Shown here in pieces: positions 42,543-50,829 of a stretch of DNA of 64,000 nucleotides. Both the position numbers and the translations under genes were made by a program. The notes below the pieces were generated by a model. The model had not been told where the DNA came from, did no database searches, and saw only the letters and a list, made by a program, of their open reading frames with translations. The DNA comes from Ruminococcus sp. (GTDB taxonomy: Bacteria > Bacillota > Clostridia > Oscillospirales > Ruminococcaceae), in contig JAIDUG010000007.1 in the NCBI GenBank assembly GCA_029060305.1, positions 1 through 64,000 of the forward strand, read 5' to 3'. Each line of letters starts with the position of its first letter. Position 1 is the first letter of the stretch.

Positions 42543-44081
42543 ATGAAAAAATTATTAAGTACACTCTTATGTATGTCCGTTATCGCAGGAGCGATGCCAA
42601 TGGGAGCAGGTGCAGTTGCAGACCCCATTTACATTGAAGACGCTCCTAATAGCTGGTCTAAGACCGTCATTGCCGGAGATGTAAACGATGACGGCAAGTT
42701 AAGCATTGCTGATGCTGTAACATTTCAGAAGTGCATTATGAACAAATATGATGAATATGAATCAGGATTATTGGACACATCAAAGCTTGACATTAATTTT
42801 GACGGCATTTTTGATGTTTTCGATATGGTACAGATGAGACAGTTTGTAATTCACCCCGAAACCGCTCCTACTCAGGAATGGGTAATAGATGCACTGGAAT
42901 GTGACGGATTTTTTGAAGACGAAGCAGAAGTTGTAATTACCACTCAGGAAGAGTTTATTACATATCTTTCTTTGTTCATGAAGGACATTGATTTTTCAAA
43001 GTACACTGAAAAATATGACCGTGATTTTTTCAAGGAAAACAACTTGATTCTCAAACTTTTCAGTCAGGAACGTGGAAACGGTGTTTACTATAAAATTACT
43101 GCTTCAGGAAGAGTGAATTACGCTGACGAAGATATAAATTTCAACGGTATATGCTTGTTTATGATTCCACAGTACGAACATGATACCGCATTTTATCCGG
43201 TTACTAATATACCGATGTTTGTACAGGTAACAATTCCGAAAAGTCAATGCTGTGAAAATGAGGAAGCAGGTTGTATTGATACTTCAAAAATTTTCCCGTC
43301 TTGTGATAGTGATTTACTTTCGTATAAATCACCCGACGGCAAAACAGAATTGTGTATCACTCAGTCTGCATTCCTGCTCGGTTCAGATGTAGACCTTTAC
43401 CTCAAAAATTCAGACGGTTCTTTCACGCCTCTTACTTCCCTCGCTACTGACGACGGTTGCTGTCCTTTCAACTGCAACGGCGAATGGTTTACCGACAAGG
43501 ACGGAAATTCAGTATTCGGCGACAGGGAAAACTTTACTATAACCTGGCAGGACAACGGCGTTATTATTGACCACAGAATTGACTGCGATGTATGGGAAAA
43601 GAAAGGCGTTACATTCGACGGTGAAGTAACTGAATATCCTACATATAATCATCGCTACGTAAAATGGTGTGAAGAATCATATGAATGTGGCGACAACCAC
43701 GTCTACAAATCCCCCGACGGTGAACACGCACTCCGTATAAGACAGTACGAAGTAAATTCAACCAGCAACCATGTAAACATTGAGGCATCACAGAAAGCAT
43801 CTGACGGAAGTTGTAAACCAGTTGACCAAACTTTTATTTCAACGACCAATAGAGATTTCAATAATAAAGCGTTCTATCCATTCGACCAGAATCTCACGGA
43901 ATGGAGCAAGGACGAGGACGGCAATGACGTTATTTCCAATATCTCAGATACAATAGGTGAACCGTCTTTCAGGCTTACATGGAAAGAAGACTGTGTTGTT
44001 GTCGAATATGTCGACGGTTATAATCCCTATACTCCCGAAAAGGGATATTTATGGCACACAGTTACTATACAGTACGAATAA
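42543..44081 (+). CDS. Secreted protein with N-terminal type I dockerin (paralogue)
   Basis: A 512-aa paralogue of the preceding gene. Signal peptide about 1-26 (cleavage near GAGAVA), dockerin about 44-105 (GDVNDDGKLSIADAV, LDINFDGIFDVFD), then an SQERGNGVYYKI segment. The YKSPDG module, present once in the neighbour, occurs twice here (starting about residues 261 and 382), giving the extra length. Many Cys suggest disulfides. The ATG at 42543 follows CGGAGGT; an in-frame ATG at 42501 lies immediately after the promoter -10 and is rejected. Function unknown. Confidence 0.82.
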   Translation: MKKLLSTLLCMSVIAGAMPMGAGAVADPIYIEDAPNSWSKTVIAGDVNDDGKLSIADAVTFQKCIMNKYDEYESGLLDTSKLDINFDGIFDVFDMVQMRQFVIHPETAPTQEWVIDALECDGFFEDEAEVVITTQEEFITYLSLFMKDIDFSKYTEKYDRDFFKENNLILKLFSQERGNGVYYKITASGRVNYADEDINFNGICLFMIPQYEHDTAFYPVTNIPMFVQVTIPKSQCCENEEAGCIDTSKIFPSCDSDLLSYKSPDGKTELCITQSAFLLGSDVDLYLKNSDGSFTPLTSLATDDGCCPFNCNGEWFTDKDGNSVFGDRENFTITWQDNGVIIDHRIDCDVWEKKGVTFDGEVTEYPTYNHRYVKWCEESYECGDNHVYKSPDGEHALRIRQYEVNSTSNHVNIEASQKASDGSCKPVDQTFISTTNRDFNNKAFYPFDQNLTEWSKDEDGNDVISNISDTIGEPSFRLTWKEDCVVVEYVDGYNPYTPEKGYLWHTVTIQYE

Positions 44082-44088
44082 TACAATC

Positions 44089-44120
44089 ATAACGGCTTGA
44101 AATACAGCCGTTATTTTTTT
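44089..44120 (+). terminator. Intrinsic terminator after the second dockerin gene
   Basis: AACGGCT pairs with AGCCGTT around an 8-nt loop, followed by A and seven T. Confidence 0.82.
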
Positions 44121-44215
44121 ACAAAGAAAATCCCTAAAAAAGAAGTATTGTTTGTTGATTATTTTGTATTTTGGGACGATTTACGCTTTTTTTTGAAAAT
44201 CCTTGTTTTTTCCTA

Positions 44216-44244
44216 TTGCATTTGACGGAATGATGTTGTATAAT
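44216..44244 (+). promoter_or_regulatory. Promoter of the MBOAT acylation operon
   Basis: TTGCAT (44216-44221), 17-nt spacer, TATAAT (44239-44244), 65 bp before the MBOAT ATG. A small GTAC/GTAC hairpin with a T-run follows near 44250-44272. Confidence 0.7.
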
Positions 44245-44308
44245 ATTTTAGTACAGACTTTTTTTGTACTTTAATTCGATAAATATAATAACTAAAAGGT
44301 GGAGTGAT

Positions 44309-45709
44309 ATGGTATTTTCAAAACTATTCTTTATTTATTTTTTTCTTCCGTTGTGTCTTTTTGCTTACGCCCTCGCAAAAGGTACAAAAGCTAAAAACAT
44401 TGTACTGATTATATTTTCGCTTATATTCTACGCATGGGGCGAACCTGTTTACGTATTTCTGATGATATTCAGTGCGTTTGTGAATTACATAGCCGGAATT
44501 ATTATCGGTAAACACAAAGACACAAAAATTGACACCTTTGCAACAGCATTTGCGGTTATATACGATTTCGCAATGCTCGGAATATTCAAGTACAGCGGTT
44601 TCATAGTCAGAAACATCAACGCTCTTTTTTCAACGGATATTCCAGTACCAAACATAATACTTCCTATCGGAATAAGTTTCTATACTTTTCAGACAGTTTC
44701 GTATGTGATTGACTGTCACTGGGAAACAATAAAAGTACAGAAAAAATTTCATAATTTCCTGTTGTACCTTACGCTTTTTCCTCAACTGATAGCCGGTCCT
44801 ATAGTACGTTACAGCACTATCGAAAAGAAAATAGAATCCCGTGAAATACATCTCGCTGACGTTTCGTACGGTCTCAATCGTGTTATACTCGGACTTTCTA
44901 AAAAAGTCCTGCTCTCCAACCAGCTAAGTATAATTGCTGACACTTTCCTGCAAAGTATAGACGATTGTTCAGTTGTCGGAGGGTGGTTCGGTGCAATCGC
45001 ATACGCAATGCAGATTTATTTTGACTTTTCGGGATATTCCGATATTGCAATAGGTCTCGGACGTATATTCGGATTCCATTTTGACGAAAACTTCCGCCAC
45101 CCTTTCATATGCAAGGATATTACGGAGTTCTGGCAGAGGTGGCACATTTCCCTCAGTACGTTCTTCCGTGACTACCTGTTATACGTTCCCATTTTCGGCA
45201 AACGTCGCAAATACGGCGGACTTTTCCTTGTGTGGCTCTGTACAGGAATATGGCACGGTGCTAACTGGAATTTCATTTTATGGGGCATCTATTATGGAAT
45301 TTTCGTATTCCTTGAAATGCTTATCGGTAAAAAACGCATGAAAAAAATTCCTGTCGTAATAAGACAGATTTACAACAAAATCGTTATCGTTGTAGGTTTC
45401 GGAATATTCTACTTTGAAGACTTCGGACAGCTTGGTGTATTTTTCAAGACAATATTCGGTTTCGGTAACAACGGAGTTATAGGACTTCAGGACAAAATAA
45501 CCTTTATGAATAATATTTTCCTGCTTATTGCTTCTGTAATATGCTGTTTCCCGATTATTGACGGTATCAAAAAACTGACAGACAGAAATCAGTTTATGCG
45601 GAATACCGCCTCGCTTGTAACAACAGTTGTATCTGCCGGACTGCTTCTTCTTACAAGTGTAATGCTTGTTGACGCTACTACAAATCCGTTTCTTTACTTC
45701 CGTTTCTGA
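44309..45709 (+). CDS. MBOAT O-acyltransferase (AlgI/DltB family)
   Basis: A 466-aa multi-pass membrane protein that moves an acyl group across the membrane onto a surface polymer. About ten helices are predicted. The family signature with the invariant active-site histidine is TGIWHGANWNFILWG, and FQTVSYVIDCHW and FWQRWHISLSTFFRDY are typical of AlgI. I start at ATG 44309 after AGGTGGAG; the upstream in-frame ATG has no Shine-Dalgarno. It heads an operon with a DHHW protein, an FkbH-like loader and an acyl carrier protein, so the acyl donor is probably ACP-bound rather than acetyl-CoA (inference). Confidence 0.93.
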   Translation: MVFSKLFFIYFFLPLCLFAYALAKGTKAKNIVLIIFSLIFYAWGEPVYVFLMIFSAFVNYIAGIIIGKHKDTKIDTFATAFAVIYDFAMLGIFKYSGFIVRNINALFSTDIPVPNIILPIGISFYTFQTVSYVIDCHWETIKVQKKFHNFLLYLTLFPQLIAGPIVRYSTIEKKIESREIHLADVSYGLNRVILGLSKKVLLSNQLSIIADTFLQSIDDCSVVGGWFGAIAYAMQIYFDFSGYSDIAIGLGRIFGFHFDENFRHPFICKDITEFWQRWHISLSTFFRDYLLYVPIFGKRRKYGGLFLVWLCTGIWHGANWNFILWGIYYGIFVFLEMLIGKKRMKKIPVVIRQIYNKIVIVVGFGIFYFEDFGQLGVFFKTIFGFGNNGVIGLQDKITFMNNIFLLIASVICCFPIIDGIKKLTDRNQFMRNTASLVTTVVSAGLLLLTSVMLVDATTNPFLYFRF

Positions 45710-45720
45710 GGAGGTCATTA

Positions 45721-47118
45721 ATGTCTGATTCACAAAACAACAAACATAATAATTCCCCTGCAAAATTTTTATCCCTGCTGAACATAATCATAATTGTACT
45801 GATTCTGCTTGCGGGATTCGTATATCTGCTTTTTTTTGAACGTGATACTATTTCCTATGAGGAAAAAAGAGAACTTGCAAAATTCCCGACTTTTTCAGTT
45901 GACAGTTATCTCAGCGGTGATTATACGGAAGATATTGCAGATTACTACGACGATACAGTACCTAACAGAAGTTTTTTCAAGACCGTCATTTCAAAGTACA
46001 TTATGCCCCTCAAAGGCGTAAAATACGGTGACGGCGTTGAAATTTACAACACAGGCAACAAAAACAATGATAATGATAAAAACAGTGCAAAAGATACTGA
46101 ACAGTCTACATCTTCTCAACCGGCTGTTACTGAAACAACTAAACAGACAACAGTTTCAGGAAGTACAGGTAAAAGTACAAAAGGTACAACAACGACTACA
46201 GCTACAACTCTCCCGAAAGCCAACGAGGCAGAGGCTAACGGCGAAGTATCGAATAATATTCTTGTCGTAAATAAACGTGCTATAATGTTGTACGGCGGAG
46301 CGTGGGGAAATGAAATCAGTTACGCAAATGACGTAAACGCTTACAAAGAAGCCCTCGGAAAAGATGTAAATGTTTATTCAATGGTACTTCCGACAAGTGT
46401 TTCCTACTATCTCCCCGAAAACTATAACGACCTTGTGGCAAGCGAAAAGGACGATATTGATTCAATTGAAGAAAATCTGAAAGATGTAATAAATGTTGAC
46501 GCTTACACTGCACTTCTTCGTCACAAAAAAGAAGATATTTATTCACGTACCGACCATCACTGGCAACCGCTTGGTGCTTACTATGCATCGGAAGAATTTG
46601 CAAAACAAGCAGGTGTAGACTTTGCGGACATCTCAAAATACAAAAAACATTCTCTTTCAGGATACGTCGGCACTATGTACGGTTATACGCAAAGTTCCAC
46701 ACTTCTCAACAATCCCGAAACTTTCGTTTACTATGAACCTGAAACAGAAGTTGAAGTCACTCAGTATTCAACAAGTTTCACAGACCCTATAGAAACAAGT
46801 CTCTTAATCAATCCGGAAAATCTTGATAATTCAAGTTACTATCTTGTTTTCGGAGTTGACAATAATATACGTCACGTAAAGACAAAATGTACTAACGGCA
46901 GAAATCTTGTTATTTTCAAGGACAGTTACGGAAACGCTCTGTTGCCGTTCCTTACAAGTTCCTTTGAAAACATATATATATGTGATATAAGGTATTTCGA
47001 CCTCAATGCAAAGAGCTTTATAAACTCTGTTGAAGCTACAGATGTACTTTTTGCAATGTGTACGTACTCGGCAGTAGGCGAAAACCGTGAGCATATTTCC
47101 GAAAATCTCAACAAATAA
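45721..47118 (+). CDS. DHHW/AlgJ-AlgX-like extracytoplasmic acyltransferase partner
   Basis: A 465-aa protein with one N-terminal membrane helix (about 20-41), a Thr-rich low-complexity linker (about 118-160) and an extracellular SGNH-type domain containing the diagnostic DHHW (SRTDHHWQPLGAYY). The catalytic serine motif may be KDSYGN near the C-terminal part. DHHW proteins are partners of MBOAT proteins, like AlgX or DltD, and transfer the acyl group to the polymer. It starts 11 bp after the MBOAT stop with GAGGTC. Confidence 0.85.
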   Translation: MSDSQNNKHNNSPAKFLSLLNIIIIVLILLAGFVYLLFFERDTISYEEKRELAKFPTFSVDSYLSGDYTEDIADYYDDTVPNRSFFKTVISKYIMPLKGVKYGDGVEIYNTGNKNNDNDKNSAKDTEQSTSSQPAVTETTKQTTVSGSTGKSTKGTTTTTATTLPKANEAEANGEVSNNILVVNKRAIMLYGGAWGNEISYANDVNAYKEALGKDVNVYSMVLPTSVSYYLPENYNDLVASEKDDIDSIEENLKDVINVDAYTALLRHKKEDIYSRTDHHWQPLGAYYASEEFAKQAGVDFADISKYKKHSLSGYVGTMYGYTQSSTLLNNPETFVYYEPETEVEVTQYSTSFTDPIETSLLINPENLDNSSYYLVFGVDNNIRHVKTKCTNGRNLVIFKDSYGNALLPFLTSSFENIYICDIRYFDLNAKSFINSVEATDVLFAMCTYSAVGENREHISENLNK

Positions 47119-47136
47119 ACAAGGGGGATTTTATCT

Positions 47137-48936
47137 ATGAAAGAACTTCTGTTTCCATTCGATTCAAAAAACATTCTCCGAAAAAGACGTGCTATCAGAA
47201 AACAACTTCTTTCAGACGGTTCAGCACGTATAAAAAAGAAAATAGCTGTATTAGGCGGTTCAACAACAAATGACGTTGTTTCCGCAATGGAGCTTTTCCT
47301 GCTCAATTTCGGTATAGAACCGGTATTCTATCAATCCGAATACAACAAATTCTATGAAGACGCTGTTTTCGGCTCGGAGGCACTCGACAGTTTCAGACCT
47401 GACATCATATATATTCATACAACGTCACGTAATCTGACAATGATTCCGGAAAGTCCTTCAGAAACTTCGGAGCAGATTCAGCAACGTCTTGACAGTCAGT
47501 TTGATTATTTCAAGCAGATATGGATTAGTCTTTCACAGAAATTTTCCTGTCCGATTATTCAGAATAACTTTGAATTGCCATTATTCCGTCACTCCGGAAA
47601 CTACGACGGCTGGAGTTATTCCGGTACAGGTGCTTTCATTAACCGCCTTAACGTAATGTTTTCCGACTACGCACGCAACAACAACGGTTTTTATATAAAT
47701 GATATAAATTATTTGTCGTCTGTTGTCGGTCTCACAAAATGGCACGATACTGAGGCGTGGTTTCTTTATAAATACGCCGTGCGTGCGGAAGTTATTCCCG
47801 ATTTGGCGTACAGCGTGGCTTGTATAATAAAGTCAGTTTACGGCAAGAATCAAAAAGTAATCGATTTAGACCTCGACAATACTTTATGGGGCGGAGTAAT
47901 CGGTGACGACGGTCAGGAGGGTATTGAAATAGGCGTTGAAACCGCTGTCGGACAGTCTTTCAGCGAGTTTCAGACATTCCTGAAAGGTTACAAGAATTAT
48001 GGCGTACTTCTTGCTGTATGTTCAAAGAATGATGAGGAAAACGCTTTGTTGGGTCTCAATCACCCGAGCGGTGTTCTGAAACCCGACGACTTTGTTTCAA
48101 TAAAAGCTAACTGGAACAGCAAGGACTTGAATATTGAACAGTCCGCTAATGAAATTGGTCTGCTTGCCGAAAGTTTCGTTTTTGTAGACGACAATCCGGC
48201 AGAATGTTCTATAGTCAACGCTCAGTTGCCGAATGTTCCGACAGTGAATTTGACTTCCGTCAGTGAAGCAATGTATATACTTTCAAGAAGCGGATTCTTT
48301 GAAATAACGTCCGTTTCAAAAGATGACCTGCACCGTAGCGAAATGTATTCGGCAAACGCAAAAAGAAACGCTCAACAGAAAAGTTTCGCAAACTATACGG
48401 ACTATCTTCTCAGTCTCGATATGAACGCAAGTATAACTGACTTTTTACCGGTATATCTGCAAAGAATCACGCAACTTACAAACAAAAGCAATCAGTTTAA
48501 CGTTACCACACGTCGCTATTCAGAATCGGAAATGCGGGAAGTCGCAGAAAGTCCCGACCACATAAGGCTTTGCGGACAGCTTGCGGATAAGTTCGGAAAC
48601 AACGGAATAGTATCAGTTGTAATCGGTCGCTGTGAGAATAGAACACTTCACATTGAGTTGTGGCTGATGAGTTGCCGTGTGCTTAAAAGAAATATGGAAT
48701 TTGCAATGCTTGACGAGCTTGTGAAAAAGTGCCGTAAACGTGGAATAAAAAAAATAGTCGGCTACTACTACAAAACCACTAAAAACAATATGGTAGCCGA
48801 ATTATTCGGAACATTCGGATTCACTCCCGTAAGCAAGTCTGACAATGGCGATTCCGTGTGGAGTATGGACGTTGATTCCTACTCTGGCAAAAATTATGTA
48901 ATAAAAATAAATGAAAAGGAGTTCAACTATGAATAA
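47137..48936 (+). CDS. FkbH-like HAD-IIIC protein (acyl-ACP loading enzyme)
   Basis: A 599-aa protein. N-terminal SGNH-like region (about 35-200, GGSTT at 40-44), HAD domain with D245-L-D247-N-T249 (DLDNTLWGG) and DDNPAE, and a C-terminal GNAT-like region (about 440-580). FkbH proteins convert 1,3-bisphosphoglycerate to glyceryl-S-ACP in polyketide pathways. An ACP gene overlaps its 3' end, so this protein probably loads that ACP. No polyketide genes are near; its neighbours are instead polymer acyltransferases. The acyl group is therefore predicted, not shown, to be a glyceryl-type residue. Confidence 0.88.
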   Translation: MKELLFPFDSKNILRKRRAIRKQLLSDGSARIKKKIAVLGGSTTNDVVSAMELFLLNFGIEPVFYQSEYNKFYEDAVFGSEALDSFRPDIIYIHTTSRNLTMIPESPSETSEQIQQRLDSQFDYFKQIWISLSQKFSCPIIQNNFELPLFRHSGNYDGWSYSGTGAFINRLNVMFSDYARNNNGFYINDINYLSSVVGLTKWHDTEAWFLYKYAVRAEVIPDLAYSVACIIKSVYGKNQKVIDLDLDNTLWGGVIGDDGQEGIEIGVETAVGQSFSEFQTFLKGYKNYGVLLAVCSKNDEENALLGLNHPSGVLKPDDFVSIKANWNSKDLNIEQSANEIGLLAESFVFVDDNPAECSIVNAQLPNVPTVNLTSVSEAMYILSRSGFFEITSVSKDDLHRSEMYSANAKRNAQQKSFANYTDYLLSLDMNASITDFLPVYLQRITQLTNKSNQFNVTTRRYSESEMREVAESPDHIRLCGQLADKFGNNGIVSVVIGRCENRTLHIELWLMSCRVLKRNMEFAMLDELVKKCRKRGIKKIVGYYYKTTKNNMVAELFGTFGFTPVSKSDNGDSVWSMDVDSYSGKNYVIKINEKEFNYE

Positions 48937-49171
48937 GAATGACATTATCAAAAGACTTACAGAAGTTTTCAGGGACGTTTTTGACGACGATTCAATCGTT
49001 ATCACTGAAGAAACTACTGCACATGACATTGACGACTGGGACAGCATTGAACACATTAACCTTATCGGTGCTGTTGAGGACGAATTTAGTATGCGTTTCA
49101 AAATGCGTGAAGTTTCAGGTATGAAAAACGTCGGGGAAATGATTGACATAATCGTACAGAGAGGAGAATAA
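48929..49171 (+). CDS. Acyl carrier protein
   Basis: An 80-aa acidic four-helix carrier protein. S39 in DDWDSIEHINL is the phosphopantetheine site (family DSLxxVEL). I start at 48929, 9 nt after AAGGAG; this start overlaps the FkbH-like gene by 8 bp. It is a dedicated ACP, not the fatty-acid AcpP, judging by its operon with the FkbH-like and MBOAT genes. Confidence 0.92.
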   Translation: MNKNDIIKRLTEVFRDVFDDDSIVITEETTAHDIDDWDSIEHINLIGAVEDEFSMRFKMREVSGMKNVGEMIDIIVQRGE

Positions 49172-49959
49172 TGAAAAAAATAATCCGACTGGTTGTTGGA
49201 CTGCTGGTAACTGTGGGTCTTTATGCGTGGGGATTTGCTCTCAAACCAATACATTACAATGTACATTCAAAAAAAATAAACAGTCTGAAAATAGTATTTA
49301 TTTCAGACCTGCACGACTGCTCTTACGGCGGTAAAGACCAGTCGGGAATATTCCGTGAAATAAAAAAATCTAAACCTGATTTGGTACTTTTCGGCGGTGA
49401 CGTTATCGATACTGAAAGCAATATGGAAAACGCTCTCACACTTATGAAAATGACTGTTGAAAAATATCCGTGTGCATATACTGCCGGAAATCACGAGGAA
49501 TGGCGTGACGACGAAGAAGAATTTTTTGAAAAAGTCAGAAAACTTGATATTCCCGTTCTGAATGGTGACTTCACGGAATTTGAAATAAACAGTCAGAAAA
49601 TCCGTGTGTATGGTGTAATTGAATCATATGAAATGCTCAAAGAAATAAAAACTGAAAACGAATATTACAATATTCTGCTTCTTCACCAGCCGGAACAATT
49701 TCCACGCTATATCGACAATTTTGACCTTATTCTTTCCGGACACGCTCACGGAGGTCAGTGGCGGATTCCTTTTATTCTTGACCAAGGACTTTACGCTCCC
49801 AATCAGGGACTTTTCCCCGATTACACCACTGGTCAATACAAATACGGCAACTGTACTCACATTATAAGCCGTGGACTTGCACGACCTCTCAGAATGATTT
49901 TTATTCCACGAATATTCAACCGTCCCGAATTGTCAGTAATCGACATTTCGTTACAATAA
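49171..49959 (+). CDS. Membrane-anchored metallophosphoesterase
   Basis: A 262-aa calcineurin-like phosphoesterase of the YkuE/YaeI type. One N-terminal helix (about 3-22), then the metal-binding set FISDLHD, GGDVID, GNHE and SGHAHGGQW. The start overlaps the ACP stop by 1 bp (TAATG), so it is the last gene of the acylation operon. Substrate unknown; related proteins act on lipid or nucleotide phosphates. Confidence 0.88.
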   Translation: MKKIIRLVVGLLVTVGLYAWGFALKPIHYNVHSKKINSLKIVFISDLHDCSYGGKDQSGIFREIKKSKPDLVLFGGDVIDTESNMENALTLMKMTVEKYPCAYTAGNHEEWRDDEEEFFEKVRKLDIPVLNGDFTEFEINSQKIRVYGVIESYEMLKEIKTENEYYNILLLHQPEQFPRYIDNFDLILSGHAHGGQWRIPFILDQGLYAPNQGLFPDYTTGQYKYGNCTHIISRGLARPLRMIFIPRIFNRPELSVIDISLQ

Positions 49960-49993
49960 AATTTTACCTCGGCGGAATGTGACACAAAAGGTC

Positions 49994-50022
49994 TTGTATT
50001 TTTTCCGCCGTAATGTTATAAT
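49994..50022 (+). promoter_or_regulatory. Promoter of rlmB
   Basis: TTGTAT (49994-49999), 17-nt spacer, TATAAT (50017-50022). Confidence 0.72.
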
Positions 50023-50036
50023 ATAGACAAAAGAAA

Positions 50037-50076
50037 AAGGAGCTGAGAATTTTTTTATTCTCTGTATATTAATATG
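50037..50076 (+). promoter_or_regulatory. Unusual Shine-Dalgarno/hairpin/start arrangement of rlmB
   Basis: AAGGAG (50037-50042) is the only Shine-Dalgarno, 31 nt from the ATG at 50074. Between them GAGAAT (50045-50050) and ATTCTC (50057-50062) form a 6-bp hairpin with a T6 loop; folding it brings the spacing down to about 13 nt. Confidence 0.5.
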
Positions 50077-50817
50077 GATAACAATAAAAATACAAACGAA
50101 AATATTATCGGACGTAATCCGGTTATTGAAGCCCTCAAATCCGGTACGCCCATTGATACTATCTATATCGACGGTAACGGTGGTAGTCTCGGACTGATAC
50201 GCCGTCTTGCCAAAGAAAAGGGCATTGTTGTAAAAGATACTCAGGAAAAGAAACTTTCACAGCTTGCCGGAGGGGCTTCACATCAGGGAGTTGTAGCAAC
50301 AGGGGCGTGCGGTGAATACGTTTCTGTTGAGGATATACTTGAAATCTCAAGAAAAAAAGGCACTAAACCTTTTATAATAATATGCGACGAAATAGAAGAC
50401 CCTCACAATCTGGGTGCAATTATCCGTACTGCTGAAACAGCAGGTGCTGACGGCATTATTATTCCGAAACGCCGTAGTGCTTCACTTAATGCGACAGTTG
50501 CAAAGACTTCTGCCGGTGCTGTAAGCTATGTACCGGTTGCGAGGGTTTCAAATCTTGCTTCATGTATTGATACCCTGAAAGAAAACGGCGTATGGATTTA
50601 CGGTACTGACGCTTCCGGCACTGACTACTGTAAAACAGACTTTACAGGAAGTATAGCACTTGTTATTGGTTCAGAAGGTTCCGGAATAAGCCGTCTCATT
50701 CAGAAAAAATGTGATTTTATGGTAAAACTTCCGATGTATGGAAAAATAAATTCCCTCAATGCCTCTGTTGCAGGTGGAATCTTCATGTATGAAGTTCTCC
50801 GACAAAGGCGTTTATAA
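50074..50817 (+). CDS. rlmB: 23S rRNA 2'-O-methyltransferase, RlmB/SpoU family
   Basis: It methylates a 2'-hydroxyl in rRNA (Gm2251 in E. coli) using SAM. The 247-aa protein has an N-terminal substrate-binding domain (GRNPVIEALKSG) and the SPOUT knot with ICDEIEDPHNLGAIIRTAE, LVIGSEGSGIS and INSLNASVAGGIFMYE. Start codon spacing is unusual (see the hairpin entry). The P-type-ATPase-like gene follows 12 bp later. Confidence 0.92.
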   Translation: MDNNKNTNENIIGRNPVIEALKSGTPIDTIYIDGNGGSLGLIRRLAKEKGIVVKDTQEKKLSQLAGGASHQGVVATGACGEYVSVEDILEISRKKGTKPFIIICDEIEDPHNLGAIIRTAETAGADGIIIPKRRSASLNATVAKTSAGAVSYVPVARVSNLASCIDTLKENGVWIYGTDASGTDYCKTDFTGSIALVIGSEGSGISRLIQKKCDFMVKLPMYGKINSLNASVAGGIFMYEVLRQRRL

Positions 50818-50829
50818 AGGAGTGATATA

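Noticed and set aside
48911-49171. Longer ACP start at 48911
   Set aside because: That ATG lies before the AAGGAG Shine-Dalgarno; the start at 48929 gives the normal ACP length.
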